DNA of 64,000 bases from Acanthococcus lagerstroemiae. Lineage: Eukaryota; Arthropoda; Insecta; Hemiptera; Eriococcidae. The notes beneath the pieces were generated by a model that saw only the letters and a program-made list of their open reading frames with translations, did no database searches and was not told where the DNA came from. The stretch covers positions 62,303,211-62,367,210 of the forward strand of contig CM063113.1 of assembly GCA_031841125.1 (NCBI GenBank), in the 5' to 3' direction. Shown here piece by piece: positions 26,801-37,131 of the stretch (position 1 is its first letter; every line of letters begins with the position of its first letter). The translations under genes and the position numbers were made by a program.

Positions 26801-29800
26801 TTATGTCATTTTTTTCGCATTTTTATGATCCGGTACTTTTTTCTTTTTTTTTTTAAATAATACTACATAATATGAAGTTAAGCAAAGAGTTTCTATAAAA
26901 AGGGGTAACTTTGTCGATCCGACGAATTTTGAGTTACGGACAGTACGTAATAGAGGAATGAATGCCCATTCCAACGAGCTATCGGCGAGATTTGTAGCGT
27001 TTTTTGTTCCGGAGATACAAGCGGTCAAAGATGAGTGCAACGAGATCGCGCGAAAACACGTTTTTGGGGAAAAGCGCGTTCAAAGCTAGACACACCTTTT
27101 TCTCCCACTCCGTCAAGCGGCCCTAACTCGCCACGGAATCATGTTACCAACCTCAACACGGGCTTGTTGGAAAGGTAATTTTTCGCTCTTCTGCGTGGTA
27201 ACAATTCAGAACATCGGATTTATTCGTGAGCTCCGAAAAACCACGAAGAAGCGAACGCAGACATTCGCATTCTTTTCTCATTCTCTTTCATAATTCTCTT
27301 TCTCTCTCTCCCTCTTCTCTCTCATGCGCGTAAATTTTGTTTTTTTGTTATTGCGATGTTCTTTCTATAGAAATCAATCAAAATCTCAAAATTGATTTTT
27401 CGACCAAAAAATTTTGTTTTTCTTTTTTCGCGTTTTCTGAGACTTTGATCAATTGACAAAGTTACCCCTTTTTATAGAAACTGCCACATAATATGTGTTG
27501 AGCATGACTCAGAAACCAAAATGGAATATAGCAAAAATGAGTCTGTCACACAGAAATATGGACGACTGGTAATTCTGGAAGATCTATCGAATATTTCGAT
27601 GTGGAAGGTTGAAATTTTCATCAGTTAATGTTCATAAGGAACGCTATCAGATGATTATTTTAGCTTCATACACATCTCAGTCGATTTCACCCGTATGATT
27701 TTTTCTACCGCTAGTGCAAACTGGCTATAAGAACGGTCTGATCACTGTTTATATAAGCACACTTAAACATTTCATCATATCATGTTTCCGCATAGTTTGA
27801 TACATCTTATATTATTTTTTATTCAACAAGAAGTTAGTGTCTTGGTTCATTTTCCAGCCGTCAACATATTCGAAGCAAAATAATTCATCGATTACAACCA
27901 TATATAGACAGCTAGAAACATTGAAGGTGAAATGAATGTAAGCCACACCGTAACTCAATTTCAACATGACTATATAATATGCATTTGACCTTATAATTTT
28001 CTCCAATCTATCTTGTAGACAATGAACTCGAGGAAGAAATCGATCATATACGGCACTGGGTTAGATCATACCTAATTTCACAGAGCGTTTACTGATAAGC
28101 TTTTTTCAAAGTGAGTACCATTTTTGAATCGGGAGCCCAATTTTGAAAAATTCTACTTTTTACGCTCTTTCCAACAATACTAATAACTTCATTTTGTTTA
28201 CAAACGTTGGTTGGTTCCCTTACGCTGAATAGCGTCCATTTATAGTTCTATGCAGGGATGGAAAGCTCAAGCCTATAACGGCTTAAGCCGAAGCGAAAAG
28301 CCCATTTTTGTTTCAAAGACAAAAAAGCCAAATCTAAGCTGAAGCTAACTGGTAAAAACTTGTGAAGCCAAAGAAAAAGCTAAGCCCAAAAACTATACGC
28401 TTCGCATCCCTGGTTATATGAAGTGAATAGGATTAAGATCACCGTTTGCTTATCAGAAAATGCCTATTCGACGCTAGCGCTTCTACAATTTGCACAGTCC
28501 CAATCAAGGTTGCAAAAAAAAACTTTTTTTTTTAAAGGAACAAAACAACTATTATTTTTTGTTTTACAACATGTTCTTATCAATGTTTTTTTTCGTTGTT
28601 TTAAAACGTGTAAAAACATTGCTTTAAAACTTTTTTTTTGTTTTTCCCCCCCCTATTTCTGACATTTTGTCTTACCATTTCGTTCCGTTATTCGACCTTC
28701 AACTCTGATGTCACACAGTGAGTTACTGTCAGCAAGAATACCCGTTGTTGGGCCAACAAATGTATTGATAATTATCACTGATATCAAATCATTCTGGGAA
28801 TTTTTGCGTGAAATTCTGAAATTTATTTGTACTTAACAAATTATTTTGGTCCCTGTGCGTTCTGGGTGAGGAAATCTCAAAGAAAACGGGGGGGGGGGGG
28901 AAACATGGTTAAGAAACAACGTTTTAAACAAAAAAACTTTTTAAAACACATATTTGTTTTAAAACAAAGATTGTTTTTTTCGTTGTTTTAAAACATGTTT
29001 AAAACGTGTTTTAAAACATTGCAACCCTGGTCCCAATAGGATAGGAACTTTCCAACGGAGTGGGCCAAATCTGGTGGTTTTTTTAATGAACGGCACGTTA
29101 TCATCAATAATGAGTAAATAACAACAGTGAAGCAAGATACTTCGTCAATTTTACATTGCTATTTCACAGTTTTTAAACACAATTTATTACTTTCTGATTT
29201 TTTATTCGTAATTAATGAATTATTTATGATGATTTGTGCTGTGGACGTAATAAACGCGCTGACTGTCGTGACGAAGCCATTGGGGTATAAAACTGCACTA
29301 GAATGCGCCGCAAAATCACCTGTGCGGGTGTTAGCGGGGAGGAAATGAATGGGTGATCATGTGTACTTTCAAATAGAAAAATCTCCATGATCACCCATTC
29401 AGACTAGAGCCCTATAAACACAAGTACTCGCATACGCCATTTTAGAGCCCATCATGCCCGTGGATGCCGGATCCGACTATGCGAAGCGTACCGTGTAGTC
29501 AATTCGGTAACGACAGGCACGGCTGGCTTCAGAATGGCGCATGCGAGTACTCATCTTTATAAAGTCTGGTCCAGTTAAGAAACATAATTTTTTCACGGCG
29601 CTGATAACGTGTTCTTGAACTCGTCCTTCCCCTCCAACTTCAAAACATCCACATATCGATGTGTATTGCGGGTAGCAAGTTACGTTTCTTAGCTGGACCA
29701 GACTTTAGGTCGCTTTAATTCAGACCAAAGCCACCTATAAGATGAGAACTCGCATACGCCATCCTGGAGCCATCGTGCCCGTCGATGCCGAATTGACTAT

Positions 29801-32800
29801 GCAGTACCCTCCGCATAGTCGGATTCGGCATCCACGGGCACGATGGGCTCCAGAATGGCGTATGCGAGTACTTGTGTTTATAGGGCTCTAATTCAAACCA
29901 CTGATAAGACGCAATCGTGCCAACATTTGCAACTCTAATTTATATCCCAATAGGCGGGTGTAACCGTGACCAGGTTCGCTAGTGTCGACCTCCTACAAAG
30001 GTGATGATGTTCCCATAAGAAGACGTGTAAACTGTAAAGTTGGTATACTTTAAAGCTTCCGTAATTACTGAAAATAGGTTTTTTAGAGTCATATAACACG
30101 TCAAATTAAAGCTTAAAGTCTCTAGTTCATGATGAAAGGTAATTTAATGCACTTTATTCGCTCTAGTTGGATGAATAAGTTGATTTCCAAATTACTATTT
30201 TTCTTATGGAAGTTTACCATTGGTACAAAACGCGCTTGTAAGCAACTAATACATGGAACCATTTCAAGTTCATAAAGGAAACCTAGGGACCTCAATCTCT
30301 AAATTCATCTATTATAAGCCGCAAGAAAACATTTTATTGACTAGAAAAAGCGAATTCAAGTTATATGCATTCTTATGGTGATAACTAAAGACCGGAAAAG
30401 TATGAAATTGCATATTAATTTCTATAACTTTAATAGAGCTTATTTCATATTATTTTTACGATTCATAAAATTCCCTGTAAAATGAGCCCCATTTCATTTT
30501 GCATATTTTGCATACTGTCCTTTAAAATGCATATTTTTGCATATTTTCATGGTCCAGAATGCATATTTCGTCACATCTCAGCCAATTTTCGCTATTTTTC
30601 AGCATATTTCCAACATTTATGTTTTGTTACTGAAATGACAACACTATTAGGTATTCATATTTTTATCTAGATTGTTCGAGCATTGTACATAATAATTTGA
30701 AAACTTTTTTATTTTTTTATTTTGCGGCGTTCCGTGTGCCATGACGTCAACACAGTGAGTTACTGTCAGCAAAAGTATCCATCATTGGGCCGCCAAAGTA
30801 GCACTGTGTGACGTCATAGATTGATTTCCTTCTTCCTCAAAAATCTTGTACAATGTCATCCGTATTGATAAACTGATACTAATTTAGTAATGCATATTTT
30901 GCATATTTTAGAGGTCTGAGTGCATATTTCTGCATATTTCAGCTACTCAAAATGCATATTATATATTTTTCCGGTCTTTAGTGATAACGTCCACGATCAC
31001 CTTTGCAGCGCAGGGCCACCAACTTCGGAAACTCTCGGTTACACCGCCTATAAGAAAAGCGGAAGAACTAAAATCTGAATGTCTGTGCAAACCAAGTGTA
31101 ACTGATAAATTCGGACCTAGCAGCGTAGTGGCTGACATCTGGTGGAAGTTTTTAACAACATCCGTTTACACACCATTACTAACGCACACACATAGGTCGC
31201 TCTTATCAACGTTAGGATGAATATTAAAGCTAATTGGGATTTAAACCTGCACTAGAGTGCGCTACAAAACTACCTGCGCGGGTGTTGGCGGGTGAAAATG
31301 AGTGAGTGATCATGTGTACTTTCAAATAGAATCACTCCTATAATTTAATTTTTTGGCGACAATGCAGTCGAATTCAGGACAAATTTTCTTTGAAAGTGAA
31401 TTTCTAATCGACTTAATGATAACTGTAGTTTGCTACACGCTTATGGTAAATCATACGTGATCACTCACACATATCACAGGGCTGCGAACACTTGAAACTC
31501 CAAGTTTAAATCCCAATAGAACATGATGTAAAAACTTCAATTTTCGAGTGACTCTGCGCTAATTCCAATAAATTTTTTCGCAAAAACTTGTCCTAAATAT
31601 TATTTAAACGTTACTGGGCTATCTATTTTTACTTGGATTGGTATCATAAATGAATTTCTGAGGAAATTAGAACGACACGAAAATCACGTTTTTCCCATTT
31701 AAATGCATGGAGACGTTCACCGCTATCCTAACGTTGAGCGGCAAAGGTGGAAGACTCGATGCTAGCGCAACACTGCGCTGCTAGGTCAAATAAACCTAAA
31801 GTTCTTGAAGTTGCAACTTTGTGAACACGATACTGTACTGGCCCCAGAAATGCTTCTGATTTGTTCTGTCACAAAGCGTCGAAAGACTGACCAAGCCGCA
31901 AAATCGATTTTTTGAGAAAACGTAATCATAAACGCCAATGAATAACGCCGGATTACGGACACAGCGTCCACTGATAAGTGATAAGCTTTTTTCAACATGA
32001 ATACGTTATGTATCGGGAATTCCAATTAAAAAAATTCTTTTTTTTATGCTCTTTCCAGCGATATTAATACAGTATATTAATATTATCAACAGATGTCGCT
32101 TGGTTAGTTTTTGCTTAACAGCGACCAATAATAGCTAGTTTTAAAAAATAGCTAAGCGTAATTCCCACTACATGAAACCCAAGTTGAATTTTTTATCGTA
32201 CTGAATTTCAATTTTGACTCATTTCTTGGATTTCATACTTGAAATAATTAGGAGATCAAACATATAGCATAAAATTTTGCAAAGATCTTTCTAAATATTT
32301 GAACTCTATAACAGTTTAAGCCTTCAATCCAGGAAAATGCTCTAATATTCCCGACCTGAAAAACAGACCCTGCGATAACGATAAGCCTTGAAAGTAACAA
32401 CAGAATTTTGGACACATGGACGCTTGACCGTCATTCATTGCGGTGTCCAGATTAGTCACTCAGTTTCGTCATATTATTGCAACTACAATGTGATCACTCG
32501 ATGATAAGAGCTTAATAATAAATAATCCATAAACAGTTCATTACTTTGTTCGGTGTCGTGACGAATTAGCAGTGTTTCCCGCGAGTACAGAATTGCTGCG
32601 AGTTTTTCTTTCCAACTGATTGACTGTACCCATATTATTATTGACGAGATTTTCCTCCCTGAAGTCAAACAAAATTATCATTAGCTGGCACTTACAGATT
32701 CAAATTCTACACGTATGATGTTATAAAATTAACTGCAATAACTATATTACATCAGTTTCAGTGCTGCTGGAAACACGACTGTTCTACGAGCATACAAGCT

Positions 32801-33158
32801 TCCAACTGATAATGTTCTTAAATTTTCTTCACGAAACGTCTTTTCAACCAACTGATGCACGAGGAACCGTCGAAAATTATTCACAGGAGGAAACAGAAGA
32901 ACTGTGCTGAAAAGTTTCCAGAATACTGTCCGTCAGTTCAATTTGAATAGCATACGAATGATTTGGCAATGAATACGACAAAGTTGTCACTTTCTTCCTT
33001 TTCTATATTCACTATTAACAAGCTGAATACGAATCTTACTTCTTCTCTGGATTTGTATTTACTACGTTTATGTACGATCGGATATCGATCATCACATACT
33101 CCAAAAAAACATTATCTTCGTCAGTCAATTTATTATGTTTGAAGTCTGATACATCCAT
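23880..33158 (-). CDS. R3H and coiled-coil domain protein (R3HCC1 / R3HCC1L-like)
   Basis: Six minus-strand exons (33158-33040, 32906-32751, 26559-25877, 25485-25274, 25162-24922, 24208-23880) join in frame to 579 aa. Exons 1-2 encode an R3H-type nucleic-acid-binding domain ('VLLFPPVNNFRRFLVHQL', 'SVGSLYARRTVVF'). Exon 3 opens with KPDLQIYVPRGRR, the conserved KPD...YVPR motif of R3HCC1 proteins, followed by a long acidic/Ser-rich disordered stretch. Exons 5-6 carry the RRM-like C-terminal domain ('IIEIHGFTPDLKTEDLF', 'VWVDDTHALAIFSSP') and the basic 'SLARRLVSGHLGM' tail. The order R3H, YVPR motif, C-terminal domain is that of vertebrate R3HCC1. The motif resembles exon-junction-complex binding motifs, so an RNA-linked role is likely but inferred. 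Intron 2 is 6.2 kb and full of transposons. The start at 33158 is the first in-frame ATG after a good acceptor; a 5' exon may be missed. The last 33 residues after 'SDARG' may be read-through past a donor (AGAG|GTTGGT). Confidence 0.88.
26889..27481. mobile_element. TIR element (MITE-like), 593 bp, in intron 2 of the R3HCC1-like gene
   Basis: A perfect 27-bp terminal inverted repeat begins GTTTCTATAAAAAGGGGT. The interior contains a CT-rich microsatellite near 27300 and no coding frame. Related direct repeats ACATAATATG lie 15-25 bp outside both ends (26865-26874 and 27486-27495). Confidence 0.75.
28090..28240. repeat. GGACGCTG-family repeat, partial copy
   Basis: It shares 'GGGAGCCCAATTTTGAAAA', 'TCTACTTTTTACGCTC' and the right end AGCGTCCAT with the 17.1-kb copy. 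The left terminus is missing and replaced by GATAAGCTTTTTTCAA, a subfamily trait also seen at 31.97 and 49.36 kb. Confidence 0.6.
28253..28412. mobile_element. hAT-type MITE with AAGCC-rich interior, 160 bp
   Basis: The ends are CAGGGATGGAAAGC and GCTTCGCATCCCTG. The flanks GTTCTATG and GTTATATG match at 7 of 8 positions. The interior is made of degenerate AAGCC/AAAGCC units, as in elements at 39.06, 39.5, 40.4 and 47.4 kb. It lies in intron 2 of the R3HCC1-like gene, just beyond a GGACGCTG repeat copy. Confidence 0.75.
28505..29029. mobile_element. hAT-type non-autonomous element, 525 bp
   Basis: The ends are CAAGGTTGCAA and TTGCAACCCTG. Perfect 8-bp target duplications GTCCCAAT lie at 28497-28504 and 29030-29037. 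The interior has many GTTTTAAAAC-like motifs in both orientations plus homopolymer runs (T, A, G). It is inside intron 2 of the R3HCC1-like gene. Confidence 0.9.
29347..29400. repeat. short inverted repeat with GTGATCATG arms
   Basis: GAATGGGTGATCATG (29347 on) and its near complement CATGATCACCCATTC (to 29400) form a hairpin. The stretch 29270-29370 recurs, diverged, at 31230-31340, so it belongs to a dispersed repeat. Confidence 0.6.
29405..29890. mobile_element. palindromic hAT-like element with a nested hairpin MITE, 486 bp
   Basis: The ends are TAGAGCCCTATAAACAC and its complement GTGTTTATAGGGCTCTA. Flanks ATTCAGAC and ATTCAAAC match at 7 of 8. Two copies of the core (CCCGT..GATGCCG..) occur, one each side of a nested hairpin at 29560-29707 whose 24-bp arms begin TAAAGTCTGGTCC. 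It is in intron 2 of the R3HCC1-like gene. Confidence 0.75.
30386..30980. mobile_element. hAT-type non-autonomous element, family TAAAGACCGG, copy 1
   Basis: The ends are TAAAGACCGGAAAA and TTTTTCCGGTCTTTA. Perfect 8-bp duplications GTGATAAC lie at 30378-30385 and 30981-30988. The subterminal regions are packed with GCATATT motifs. Copy 2 is at 35099-35880. This copy lacks the palindromic insert found in copy 2 and so serves as the empty site. Confidence 0.92.
31202..31740. repeat. foldback-like repeat with TTATCAACGTTAGGA ends
   Basis: The left end TTATCAACGTTAGGAT and the right end ATCCTAACGTTGA are inverted. The same inverted pair occurs at about 47603-47670 inside another element, and 'GATGCTAGCGC' follows in both places. 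There is no coding frame. It lies in intron 2 of the R3HCC1-like gene. Confidence 0.5.
31880..32135. repeat. GGACGCTG-family repeat, diverged copy
   Basis: Contains ACAGCGTCCACTGATAAG, GATAAGCTTTTTTCAA, a diverged TTATGCTCTTTCCAGCGATA block and CAACAGATGTCGCTTGGTT, in the same order as the other copies. It is strongly decayed. Confidence 0.45.
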
Positions 33159-33648
33159 CTGGTAAACATTTCGCGGAAACTACAAAAAGAAAAAGAAAAG
33201 TATACGTGAAACACAAATACTCTGATGTGACAGATTAATATCAAGTAGGTAAGGAAACTTACCTTACATTTTGAAAGCTCGTGTAACTGACGATAGTCAA
33301 AAAAAAAAATTATACACGGAAACTTGAGAGCATCTAACAGAAAAATTAATCAAACTATTAATACACTTCCGTACCTGGACGCTGTTAAACAAAAAGGACC
33401 TACCTGACAAAATCTATTCTTTGAGAAAACGTTTTTTGTCAACAAATGTCGCTTAAGTCCTTTTTGCATAATATCGTTCACTAACTTTCCTTGTGTTTCA
33501 AAATTGAAGTAAGAGGAACAAAAAATAACAAAAATAATATTCAAATTACCAAAATCAACCAAAATATACAAACCAAATTGGTATAATTACAAAAAGTCGG
33601 TAAAAGACAATGCAGTAATATTATTTTCTCGTAAATTAAATTATCATT

Positions 33649-33673
33649 GAACACTGATCACTGATCAGTGTTG
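33649..33673. promoter_or_regulatory. dyad-symmetric site upstream of the R3HCC1-like gene
   Basis: AACACTGATCACTGATCAG then TGTT is almost perfectly self-complementary. It lies about 490 bp upstream of the predicted start codon, next to a GC-rich patch (33720-33770) that may be the promoter or first exon. Function unknown. Confidence 0.3.
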
Positions 33674-33796
33674 TGTTGACTCTTGATCTTGAACACAATT
33701 TATTTGTTGTGTTCGAAAATAGGCGACGCTGGAACGCTGGCGGCGGCGGCGTAAGGGCAACAACGCGTCCTCACTGATTACAGGATACCAATACCA

Positions 33797-34745
33797 TAGT
33801 TACACTGTTACACACGGGTATAATGAGCCGCCATTTTGATTCGCACCGCGCCCGTGAATGTCGAATCTGGAGAGCTATTCTTGAAATGCGTAAGGCGCAA
33901 ACCTACGCTCTGTGCGCATTTTGTAAAAACCAACGAACGCCTCTTTCACTAAAATGTGATTCTCAAAAGAGGAGACGAAAGCATTGAACGCACCACCCAG
34001 GCCACGTGCAGCGAGTTGATAAATATTATCTATGTTATAATGTTTCTTTCAAAAACGTTAATTCTTCTACAATTTGGCAAATGTATTTTTATTCACTCGA
34101 AACTGATCTTTAAATTGTGTATCAGTGAATCTGTAGACATTTAATGATCGTGAACGAATTCTTTCGATTTTCACATTGACTTGCTTACTCTTTGGTCATT
34201 TTCCAAATCAGCACGATCATGAATATCAATTTGAAGTTGAAGTGTGTAGTCGGAATTATATTCATTGAAAACTTTCAATTGCCAATAAAAATGAATTAAG
34301 TTGTTTGGGCAGTAAAACAAGTGACGATTAAACCAAAAATTTAATATAATTCATCACTCCATTCCATAATTCAAATTTCAACATACAAAAACTCTCATGA
34401 TAATACTAGGAAAAAAAAACCCTACTTTTAACAGGAATATTTTGCGGGGGAATTCAGAGAAATGTGTTGTATGAAAGTGCCGAACGCGCTGTACGACACC
34501 TCCCAAGGTGTCGTTCGAGGCGTAGCTCGAGGAGCGTTCCAAAGTCACGAAACTCTTCAAAGCAATTCGAAAATAGCGGAACGCCTGATACGCCAGGCGT
34601 ATGAACGCTTGATACGCCCTGTGCGCCTTTCTAGAATAGCTCTCCTGGTCGAATCCGACAACGCGAAGCGTACCGCGTAGTCAATTCCGCATCGACGGGC
34701 ACGGTGCGAATCAAAATGGCGGCTCATTATACCCGTGTGTAACTA
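33797..34745. mobile_element. palindromic element (GAGCCGCCATTTTG arms) split by a nested hAT
   Basis: Left arm 33797-33867 and right arm 34656-34745 are inverted copies (TTACACACGGGTATAATGAG and complement), with the family core GAATCCGAC..CGCGAAGCGTACCGCG in the right part. The 780-bp insert at 33868-34647 interrupts the core. The element lies about 0.6-1.6 kb upstream of the R3HCC1-like start codon. Confidence 0.8.
33868..34647. mobile_element. hAT-type element nested in the palindromic element, 780 bp
   Basis: The ends are TGGAGAGCTATTCT and AGAATAGCTCTCCTG. Perfect 8-bp duplications GTCGAATC lie at 33860-33867 and 34648-34655. The duplicated octamer is part of the palindrome core, which shows the order of insertion. 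No transposase frame is present. Confidence 0.88.
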
Positions 34746-35098
34746 TAGTATCCCTAATTACAGCTAATCATGTGACAATTCACATCAAAGCAAGGACGGG
34801 CAGCGAATCGATTCTTTTGCAAATTGATTCGCGAATCGATTCAATTTTAGACGAATCGCGAATCGCAAATCCATTCGAATGAAATTTAACGAATCGGAAT
34901 CGCGAATCGATTCGCCAAAAATTTCTGCAAATTGGAATCGTGAATCGATTCCTTTTCAATGAATCGTAGGATTCGAATTGAAATTCGACGGCGTGTGTGG
35001 CTGTGTGTTGTCTGCTCTCTGCTGTGGGCTGTGGAGTGTGGAGGTCGAAGATGAAATCAGCCAATCAGCAATCAGTGGTCTGCGTTTATCATTATCAC

Positions 35099-35880
35099 TA
35101 AAGACCGGAAAAGTATGAAATTGCATATAAATTTCTATAACTTTAATAGAGCTTATTTCATATTATTTTTACGATTTTATAAAATTCCCTGTAAAATGAG
35201 CCCCATTTCATTTTGCATATTTTGCATATTGTCCTTTAAAATGCATATTTTTGCATATTTTCATGGTCGTCACATCTCAGCCAATTTTCGCTATTTTTCA
35301 GCATATTTCCAACATTTATGTTTTGTTACTGAAATGACAACACTATTAGGTATTCATATTTTTATCTAGATTGTTCGAGCATTGTACATAATAATATGAA
35401 AACTTTTTTATTTATTTATTTTATTTTTTTTTTTGCAGCGTTCCATTAGAGCACTATAAAGAGGAGTATACTGGACCGCCATTTTGATTTCCACTCCGCC
35501 CGCGGATGTTGAATCCGACTATGCACAGCGTGCCGCATAGTCAATTCGGCATCAACGGGTGGAGTAGAAATCAAAATGGCGGTCCAGTATACTCGTGTTT
35601 ATAGTGCTCTAGTTCCGTGTGCCATGACATCAACACAGTGAGTTACTGTCAGCAAAAGTATCCATCATTGGGCCGCCAAAATAGCACTGTGTGACGTCAT
35701 GGATTGATTTCCTTCTTCCTCAAAAATCTTGTACAATGACATCCATATTGATAAACTGATACTAATTTAGTAATGCATATTTTGCATATTTTAGAGGTCT
35801 GAGCGCATATTTCAGCTACTCAAAATGCATATTATATGATCATATTTTGAGATTTAGAGTGCATATTTTTCCGGTCTTTA
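35099..35880. mobile_element. hAT-type element, family TAAAGACCGG, copy 2
   Basis: Same termini as the copy at 30386-30980. Perfect 8-bp duplications ATTATCAC lie at 35091-35098 and 35881-35888. It carries the palindromic insert 35447-35611 and small deletions relative to copy 1. Confidence 0.92.
35447..35611. mobile_element. palindromic MITE inside a hAT-type copy, 165 bp
   Basis: The ends are TAGAGCACTATAAA and TTTATAGTGCTCTA; the whole element is nearly self-complementary. Flanks GTTCCAT and GTTCCGT match at 6 of 7, and copy 1 of the host element (near 30730) has the uninterrupted site GTTCCGTGTGCC. Confidence 0.9.
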
Positions 35881-36042
35881 ATTATCACCTTTTTGTACTT
35901 TGTAGCAAATACACTGAAATACTAATACAGGAAACTCCATTTAAAATACATTGAGCGCTGTTAGACCCAGCACCTAGCGGCAGGGATTGTTACTATAATA
36001 ATTTAGCATTGTGTTCACCAACACTAGATAGAGCGTAATCAC

Positions 36043-36703
36043 TAGGGCTAGGAAAAATATGCTCAAAAAAATGTAAAATATGCGCATAAAATTTGCCGCA
36101 TTACTGATAAAAATATGCTAAAAATATTCTCCAAAAACCAGGAATATGCCAAAATATGCTTTTGCAATATGGGTATCAAATCACAGATTTTTTAAAGCTC
36201 TTTCTTTCCTCTGTAAATACAGAGCATTGTGATCCAGCAAATCTGCCGTACAAAAATAATTGACGTATGTTCCATTTAGCTCTCATAGAACATACGTCAA
36301 TTATTTTTTGGATGGCAGAAATGTTATGTTCTCATGCTCTCATGTTTTTCAATTAATTTTAATTTTTCAAGAATTGTGATGTGTCAGAAGAAAAAGGCCT
36401 CAGTGGTAACTATACACTGAGACCTTTTTCTTGTGACATGCAATTTAACAGTGTTGATCATGAACAGTGAAAAAAATTGGCAAATATTCTTCAAAATTGT
36501 GAATTTCAGTGAAATATTCCCTAATATGCTGAAAAATCAGCTAAAATATGCCCAAATATGCTCAGAGAATCAATATATGCCAATTTTTGAAAAATATGCG
36601 CAGCTCATTTTACTCAAAATCTTCTGATTCGTCCAGATACCAAACATAACCCACTGTGGCGCAATGGAAAAAAATATGCCAAAGCATATTTTTCCTAGCC
36701 CTA
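36043..36703. mobile_element. hAT-type element, 661 bp, with subterminal hairpins
   Basis: The ends are TAGGGCTAGGAAAAATATGC and GCATATTTTTCCTAGCCCTA. Perfect 8-bp duplications GTAATCAC lie at 36035-36042 and 36704-36711. It holds two internal hairpins, at about 36260-36305 (AATTGACGTATGTTC arms) and 36391-36432 (AAAAGGCCTCAGTG arms), and many ATATGC motifs. Confidence 0.92.
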
Positions 36704-37131
36704 GTAATCACTATCACAACATACAGTTACAGTGAATGAATGAATGAAAAGTGAAATACGTGTAGTACCAATCCCTGCCGCTAGTAGCCTTGGTCCAAAA
36801 AAGCGCTCGAGTTTCCATTATTGGTAGTTCAGTGTATTTGTTTGTAGTTTACAGATTGTAGATTGTAGGATTGTACTTCCTTATCAAAAATCAAACAATA
36901 TTGAAGAAACAAAAAAAACAAAAAAAAACGAATCGCGAATTGAAGAATTAGCGAATCGATTCGCGATTTATTTGGATGAATTGCGAATCGCGAATCGATT
37001 CGACTTCATTGTAGAGAATTGCAAATTGCGAATCGATTCAATTTTCTTGTGGCGAATCGCGAATCGATTCGATTTACAAACGAATTTGCCCATCCCTGCA
37101 TCAAAGTCATAAAGTGGTCATATTTTTTTCA

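Larger units (their letters stand above)
26560..32750 (-). other. intron 2 of the R3HCC1-like gene, transposon-rich
   Basis: The donor is AT|GTAATA and the acceptor TTACAG, phase 2. At least six mobile or repeat units lie inside (26889-27481, 28090-28240, 28253-28412, 28505-29029, 29405-29890, 30386-30980) plus repeats to 32135. The other introns are between about 110 and 710 bp. Confidence 0.75.
34791..37098. mobile_element. outer hAT-type element with GAATCGATTCG repeats, hosting two insertions, 2.3 kb
   Basis: The ends are CAAGGACGGGC and GCCCATCCCTG, and perfect 8-bp duplications CATCAAAG lie at 34783-34790 and 37099-37106. Both subterminal regions (34800-34985, 36930-37090) are arrays of GCGAATCGATTCG-like units. 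The inner part is also palindromic: AATCCCTGCCGCTAG near 36770 is the complement of a stretch near 35976. Elements at 35099-35880 and 36043-36703 are inserted in it; without them it would be under 0.9 kb. There is no transposase frame. Confidence 0.9.

Noticed and set aside
34780..35064. Minus-strand 94-codon frame
   Set aside because: It reads through the GAATCGATTCG array of a transposon end.
30482..35369. Similar frames at 30482-30670 and 35115-35369
   Set aside because: They are the same non-coding sequence in two copies of the TAAAGACCGG element; similarity comes from the repeat, not from protein conservation.
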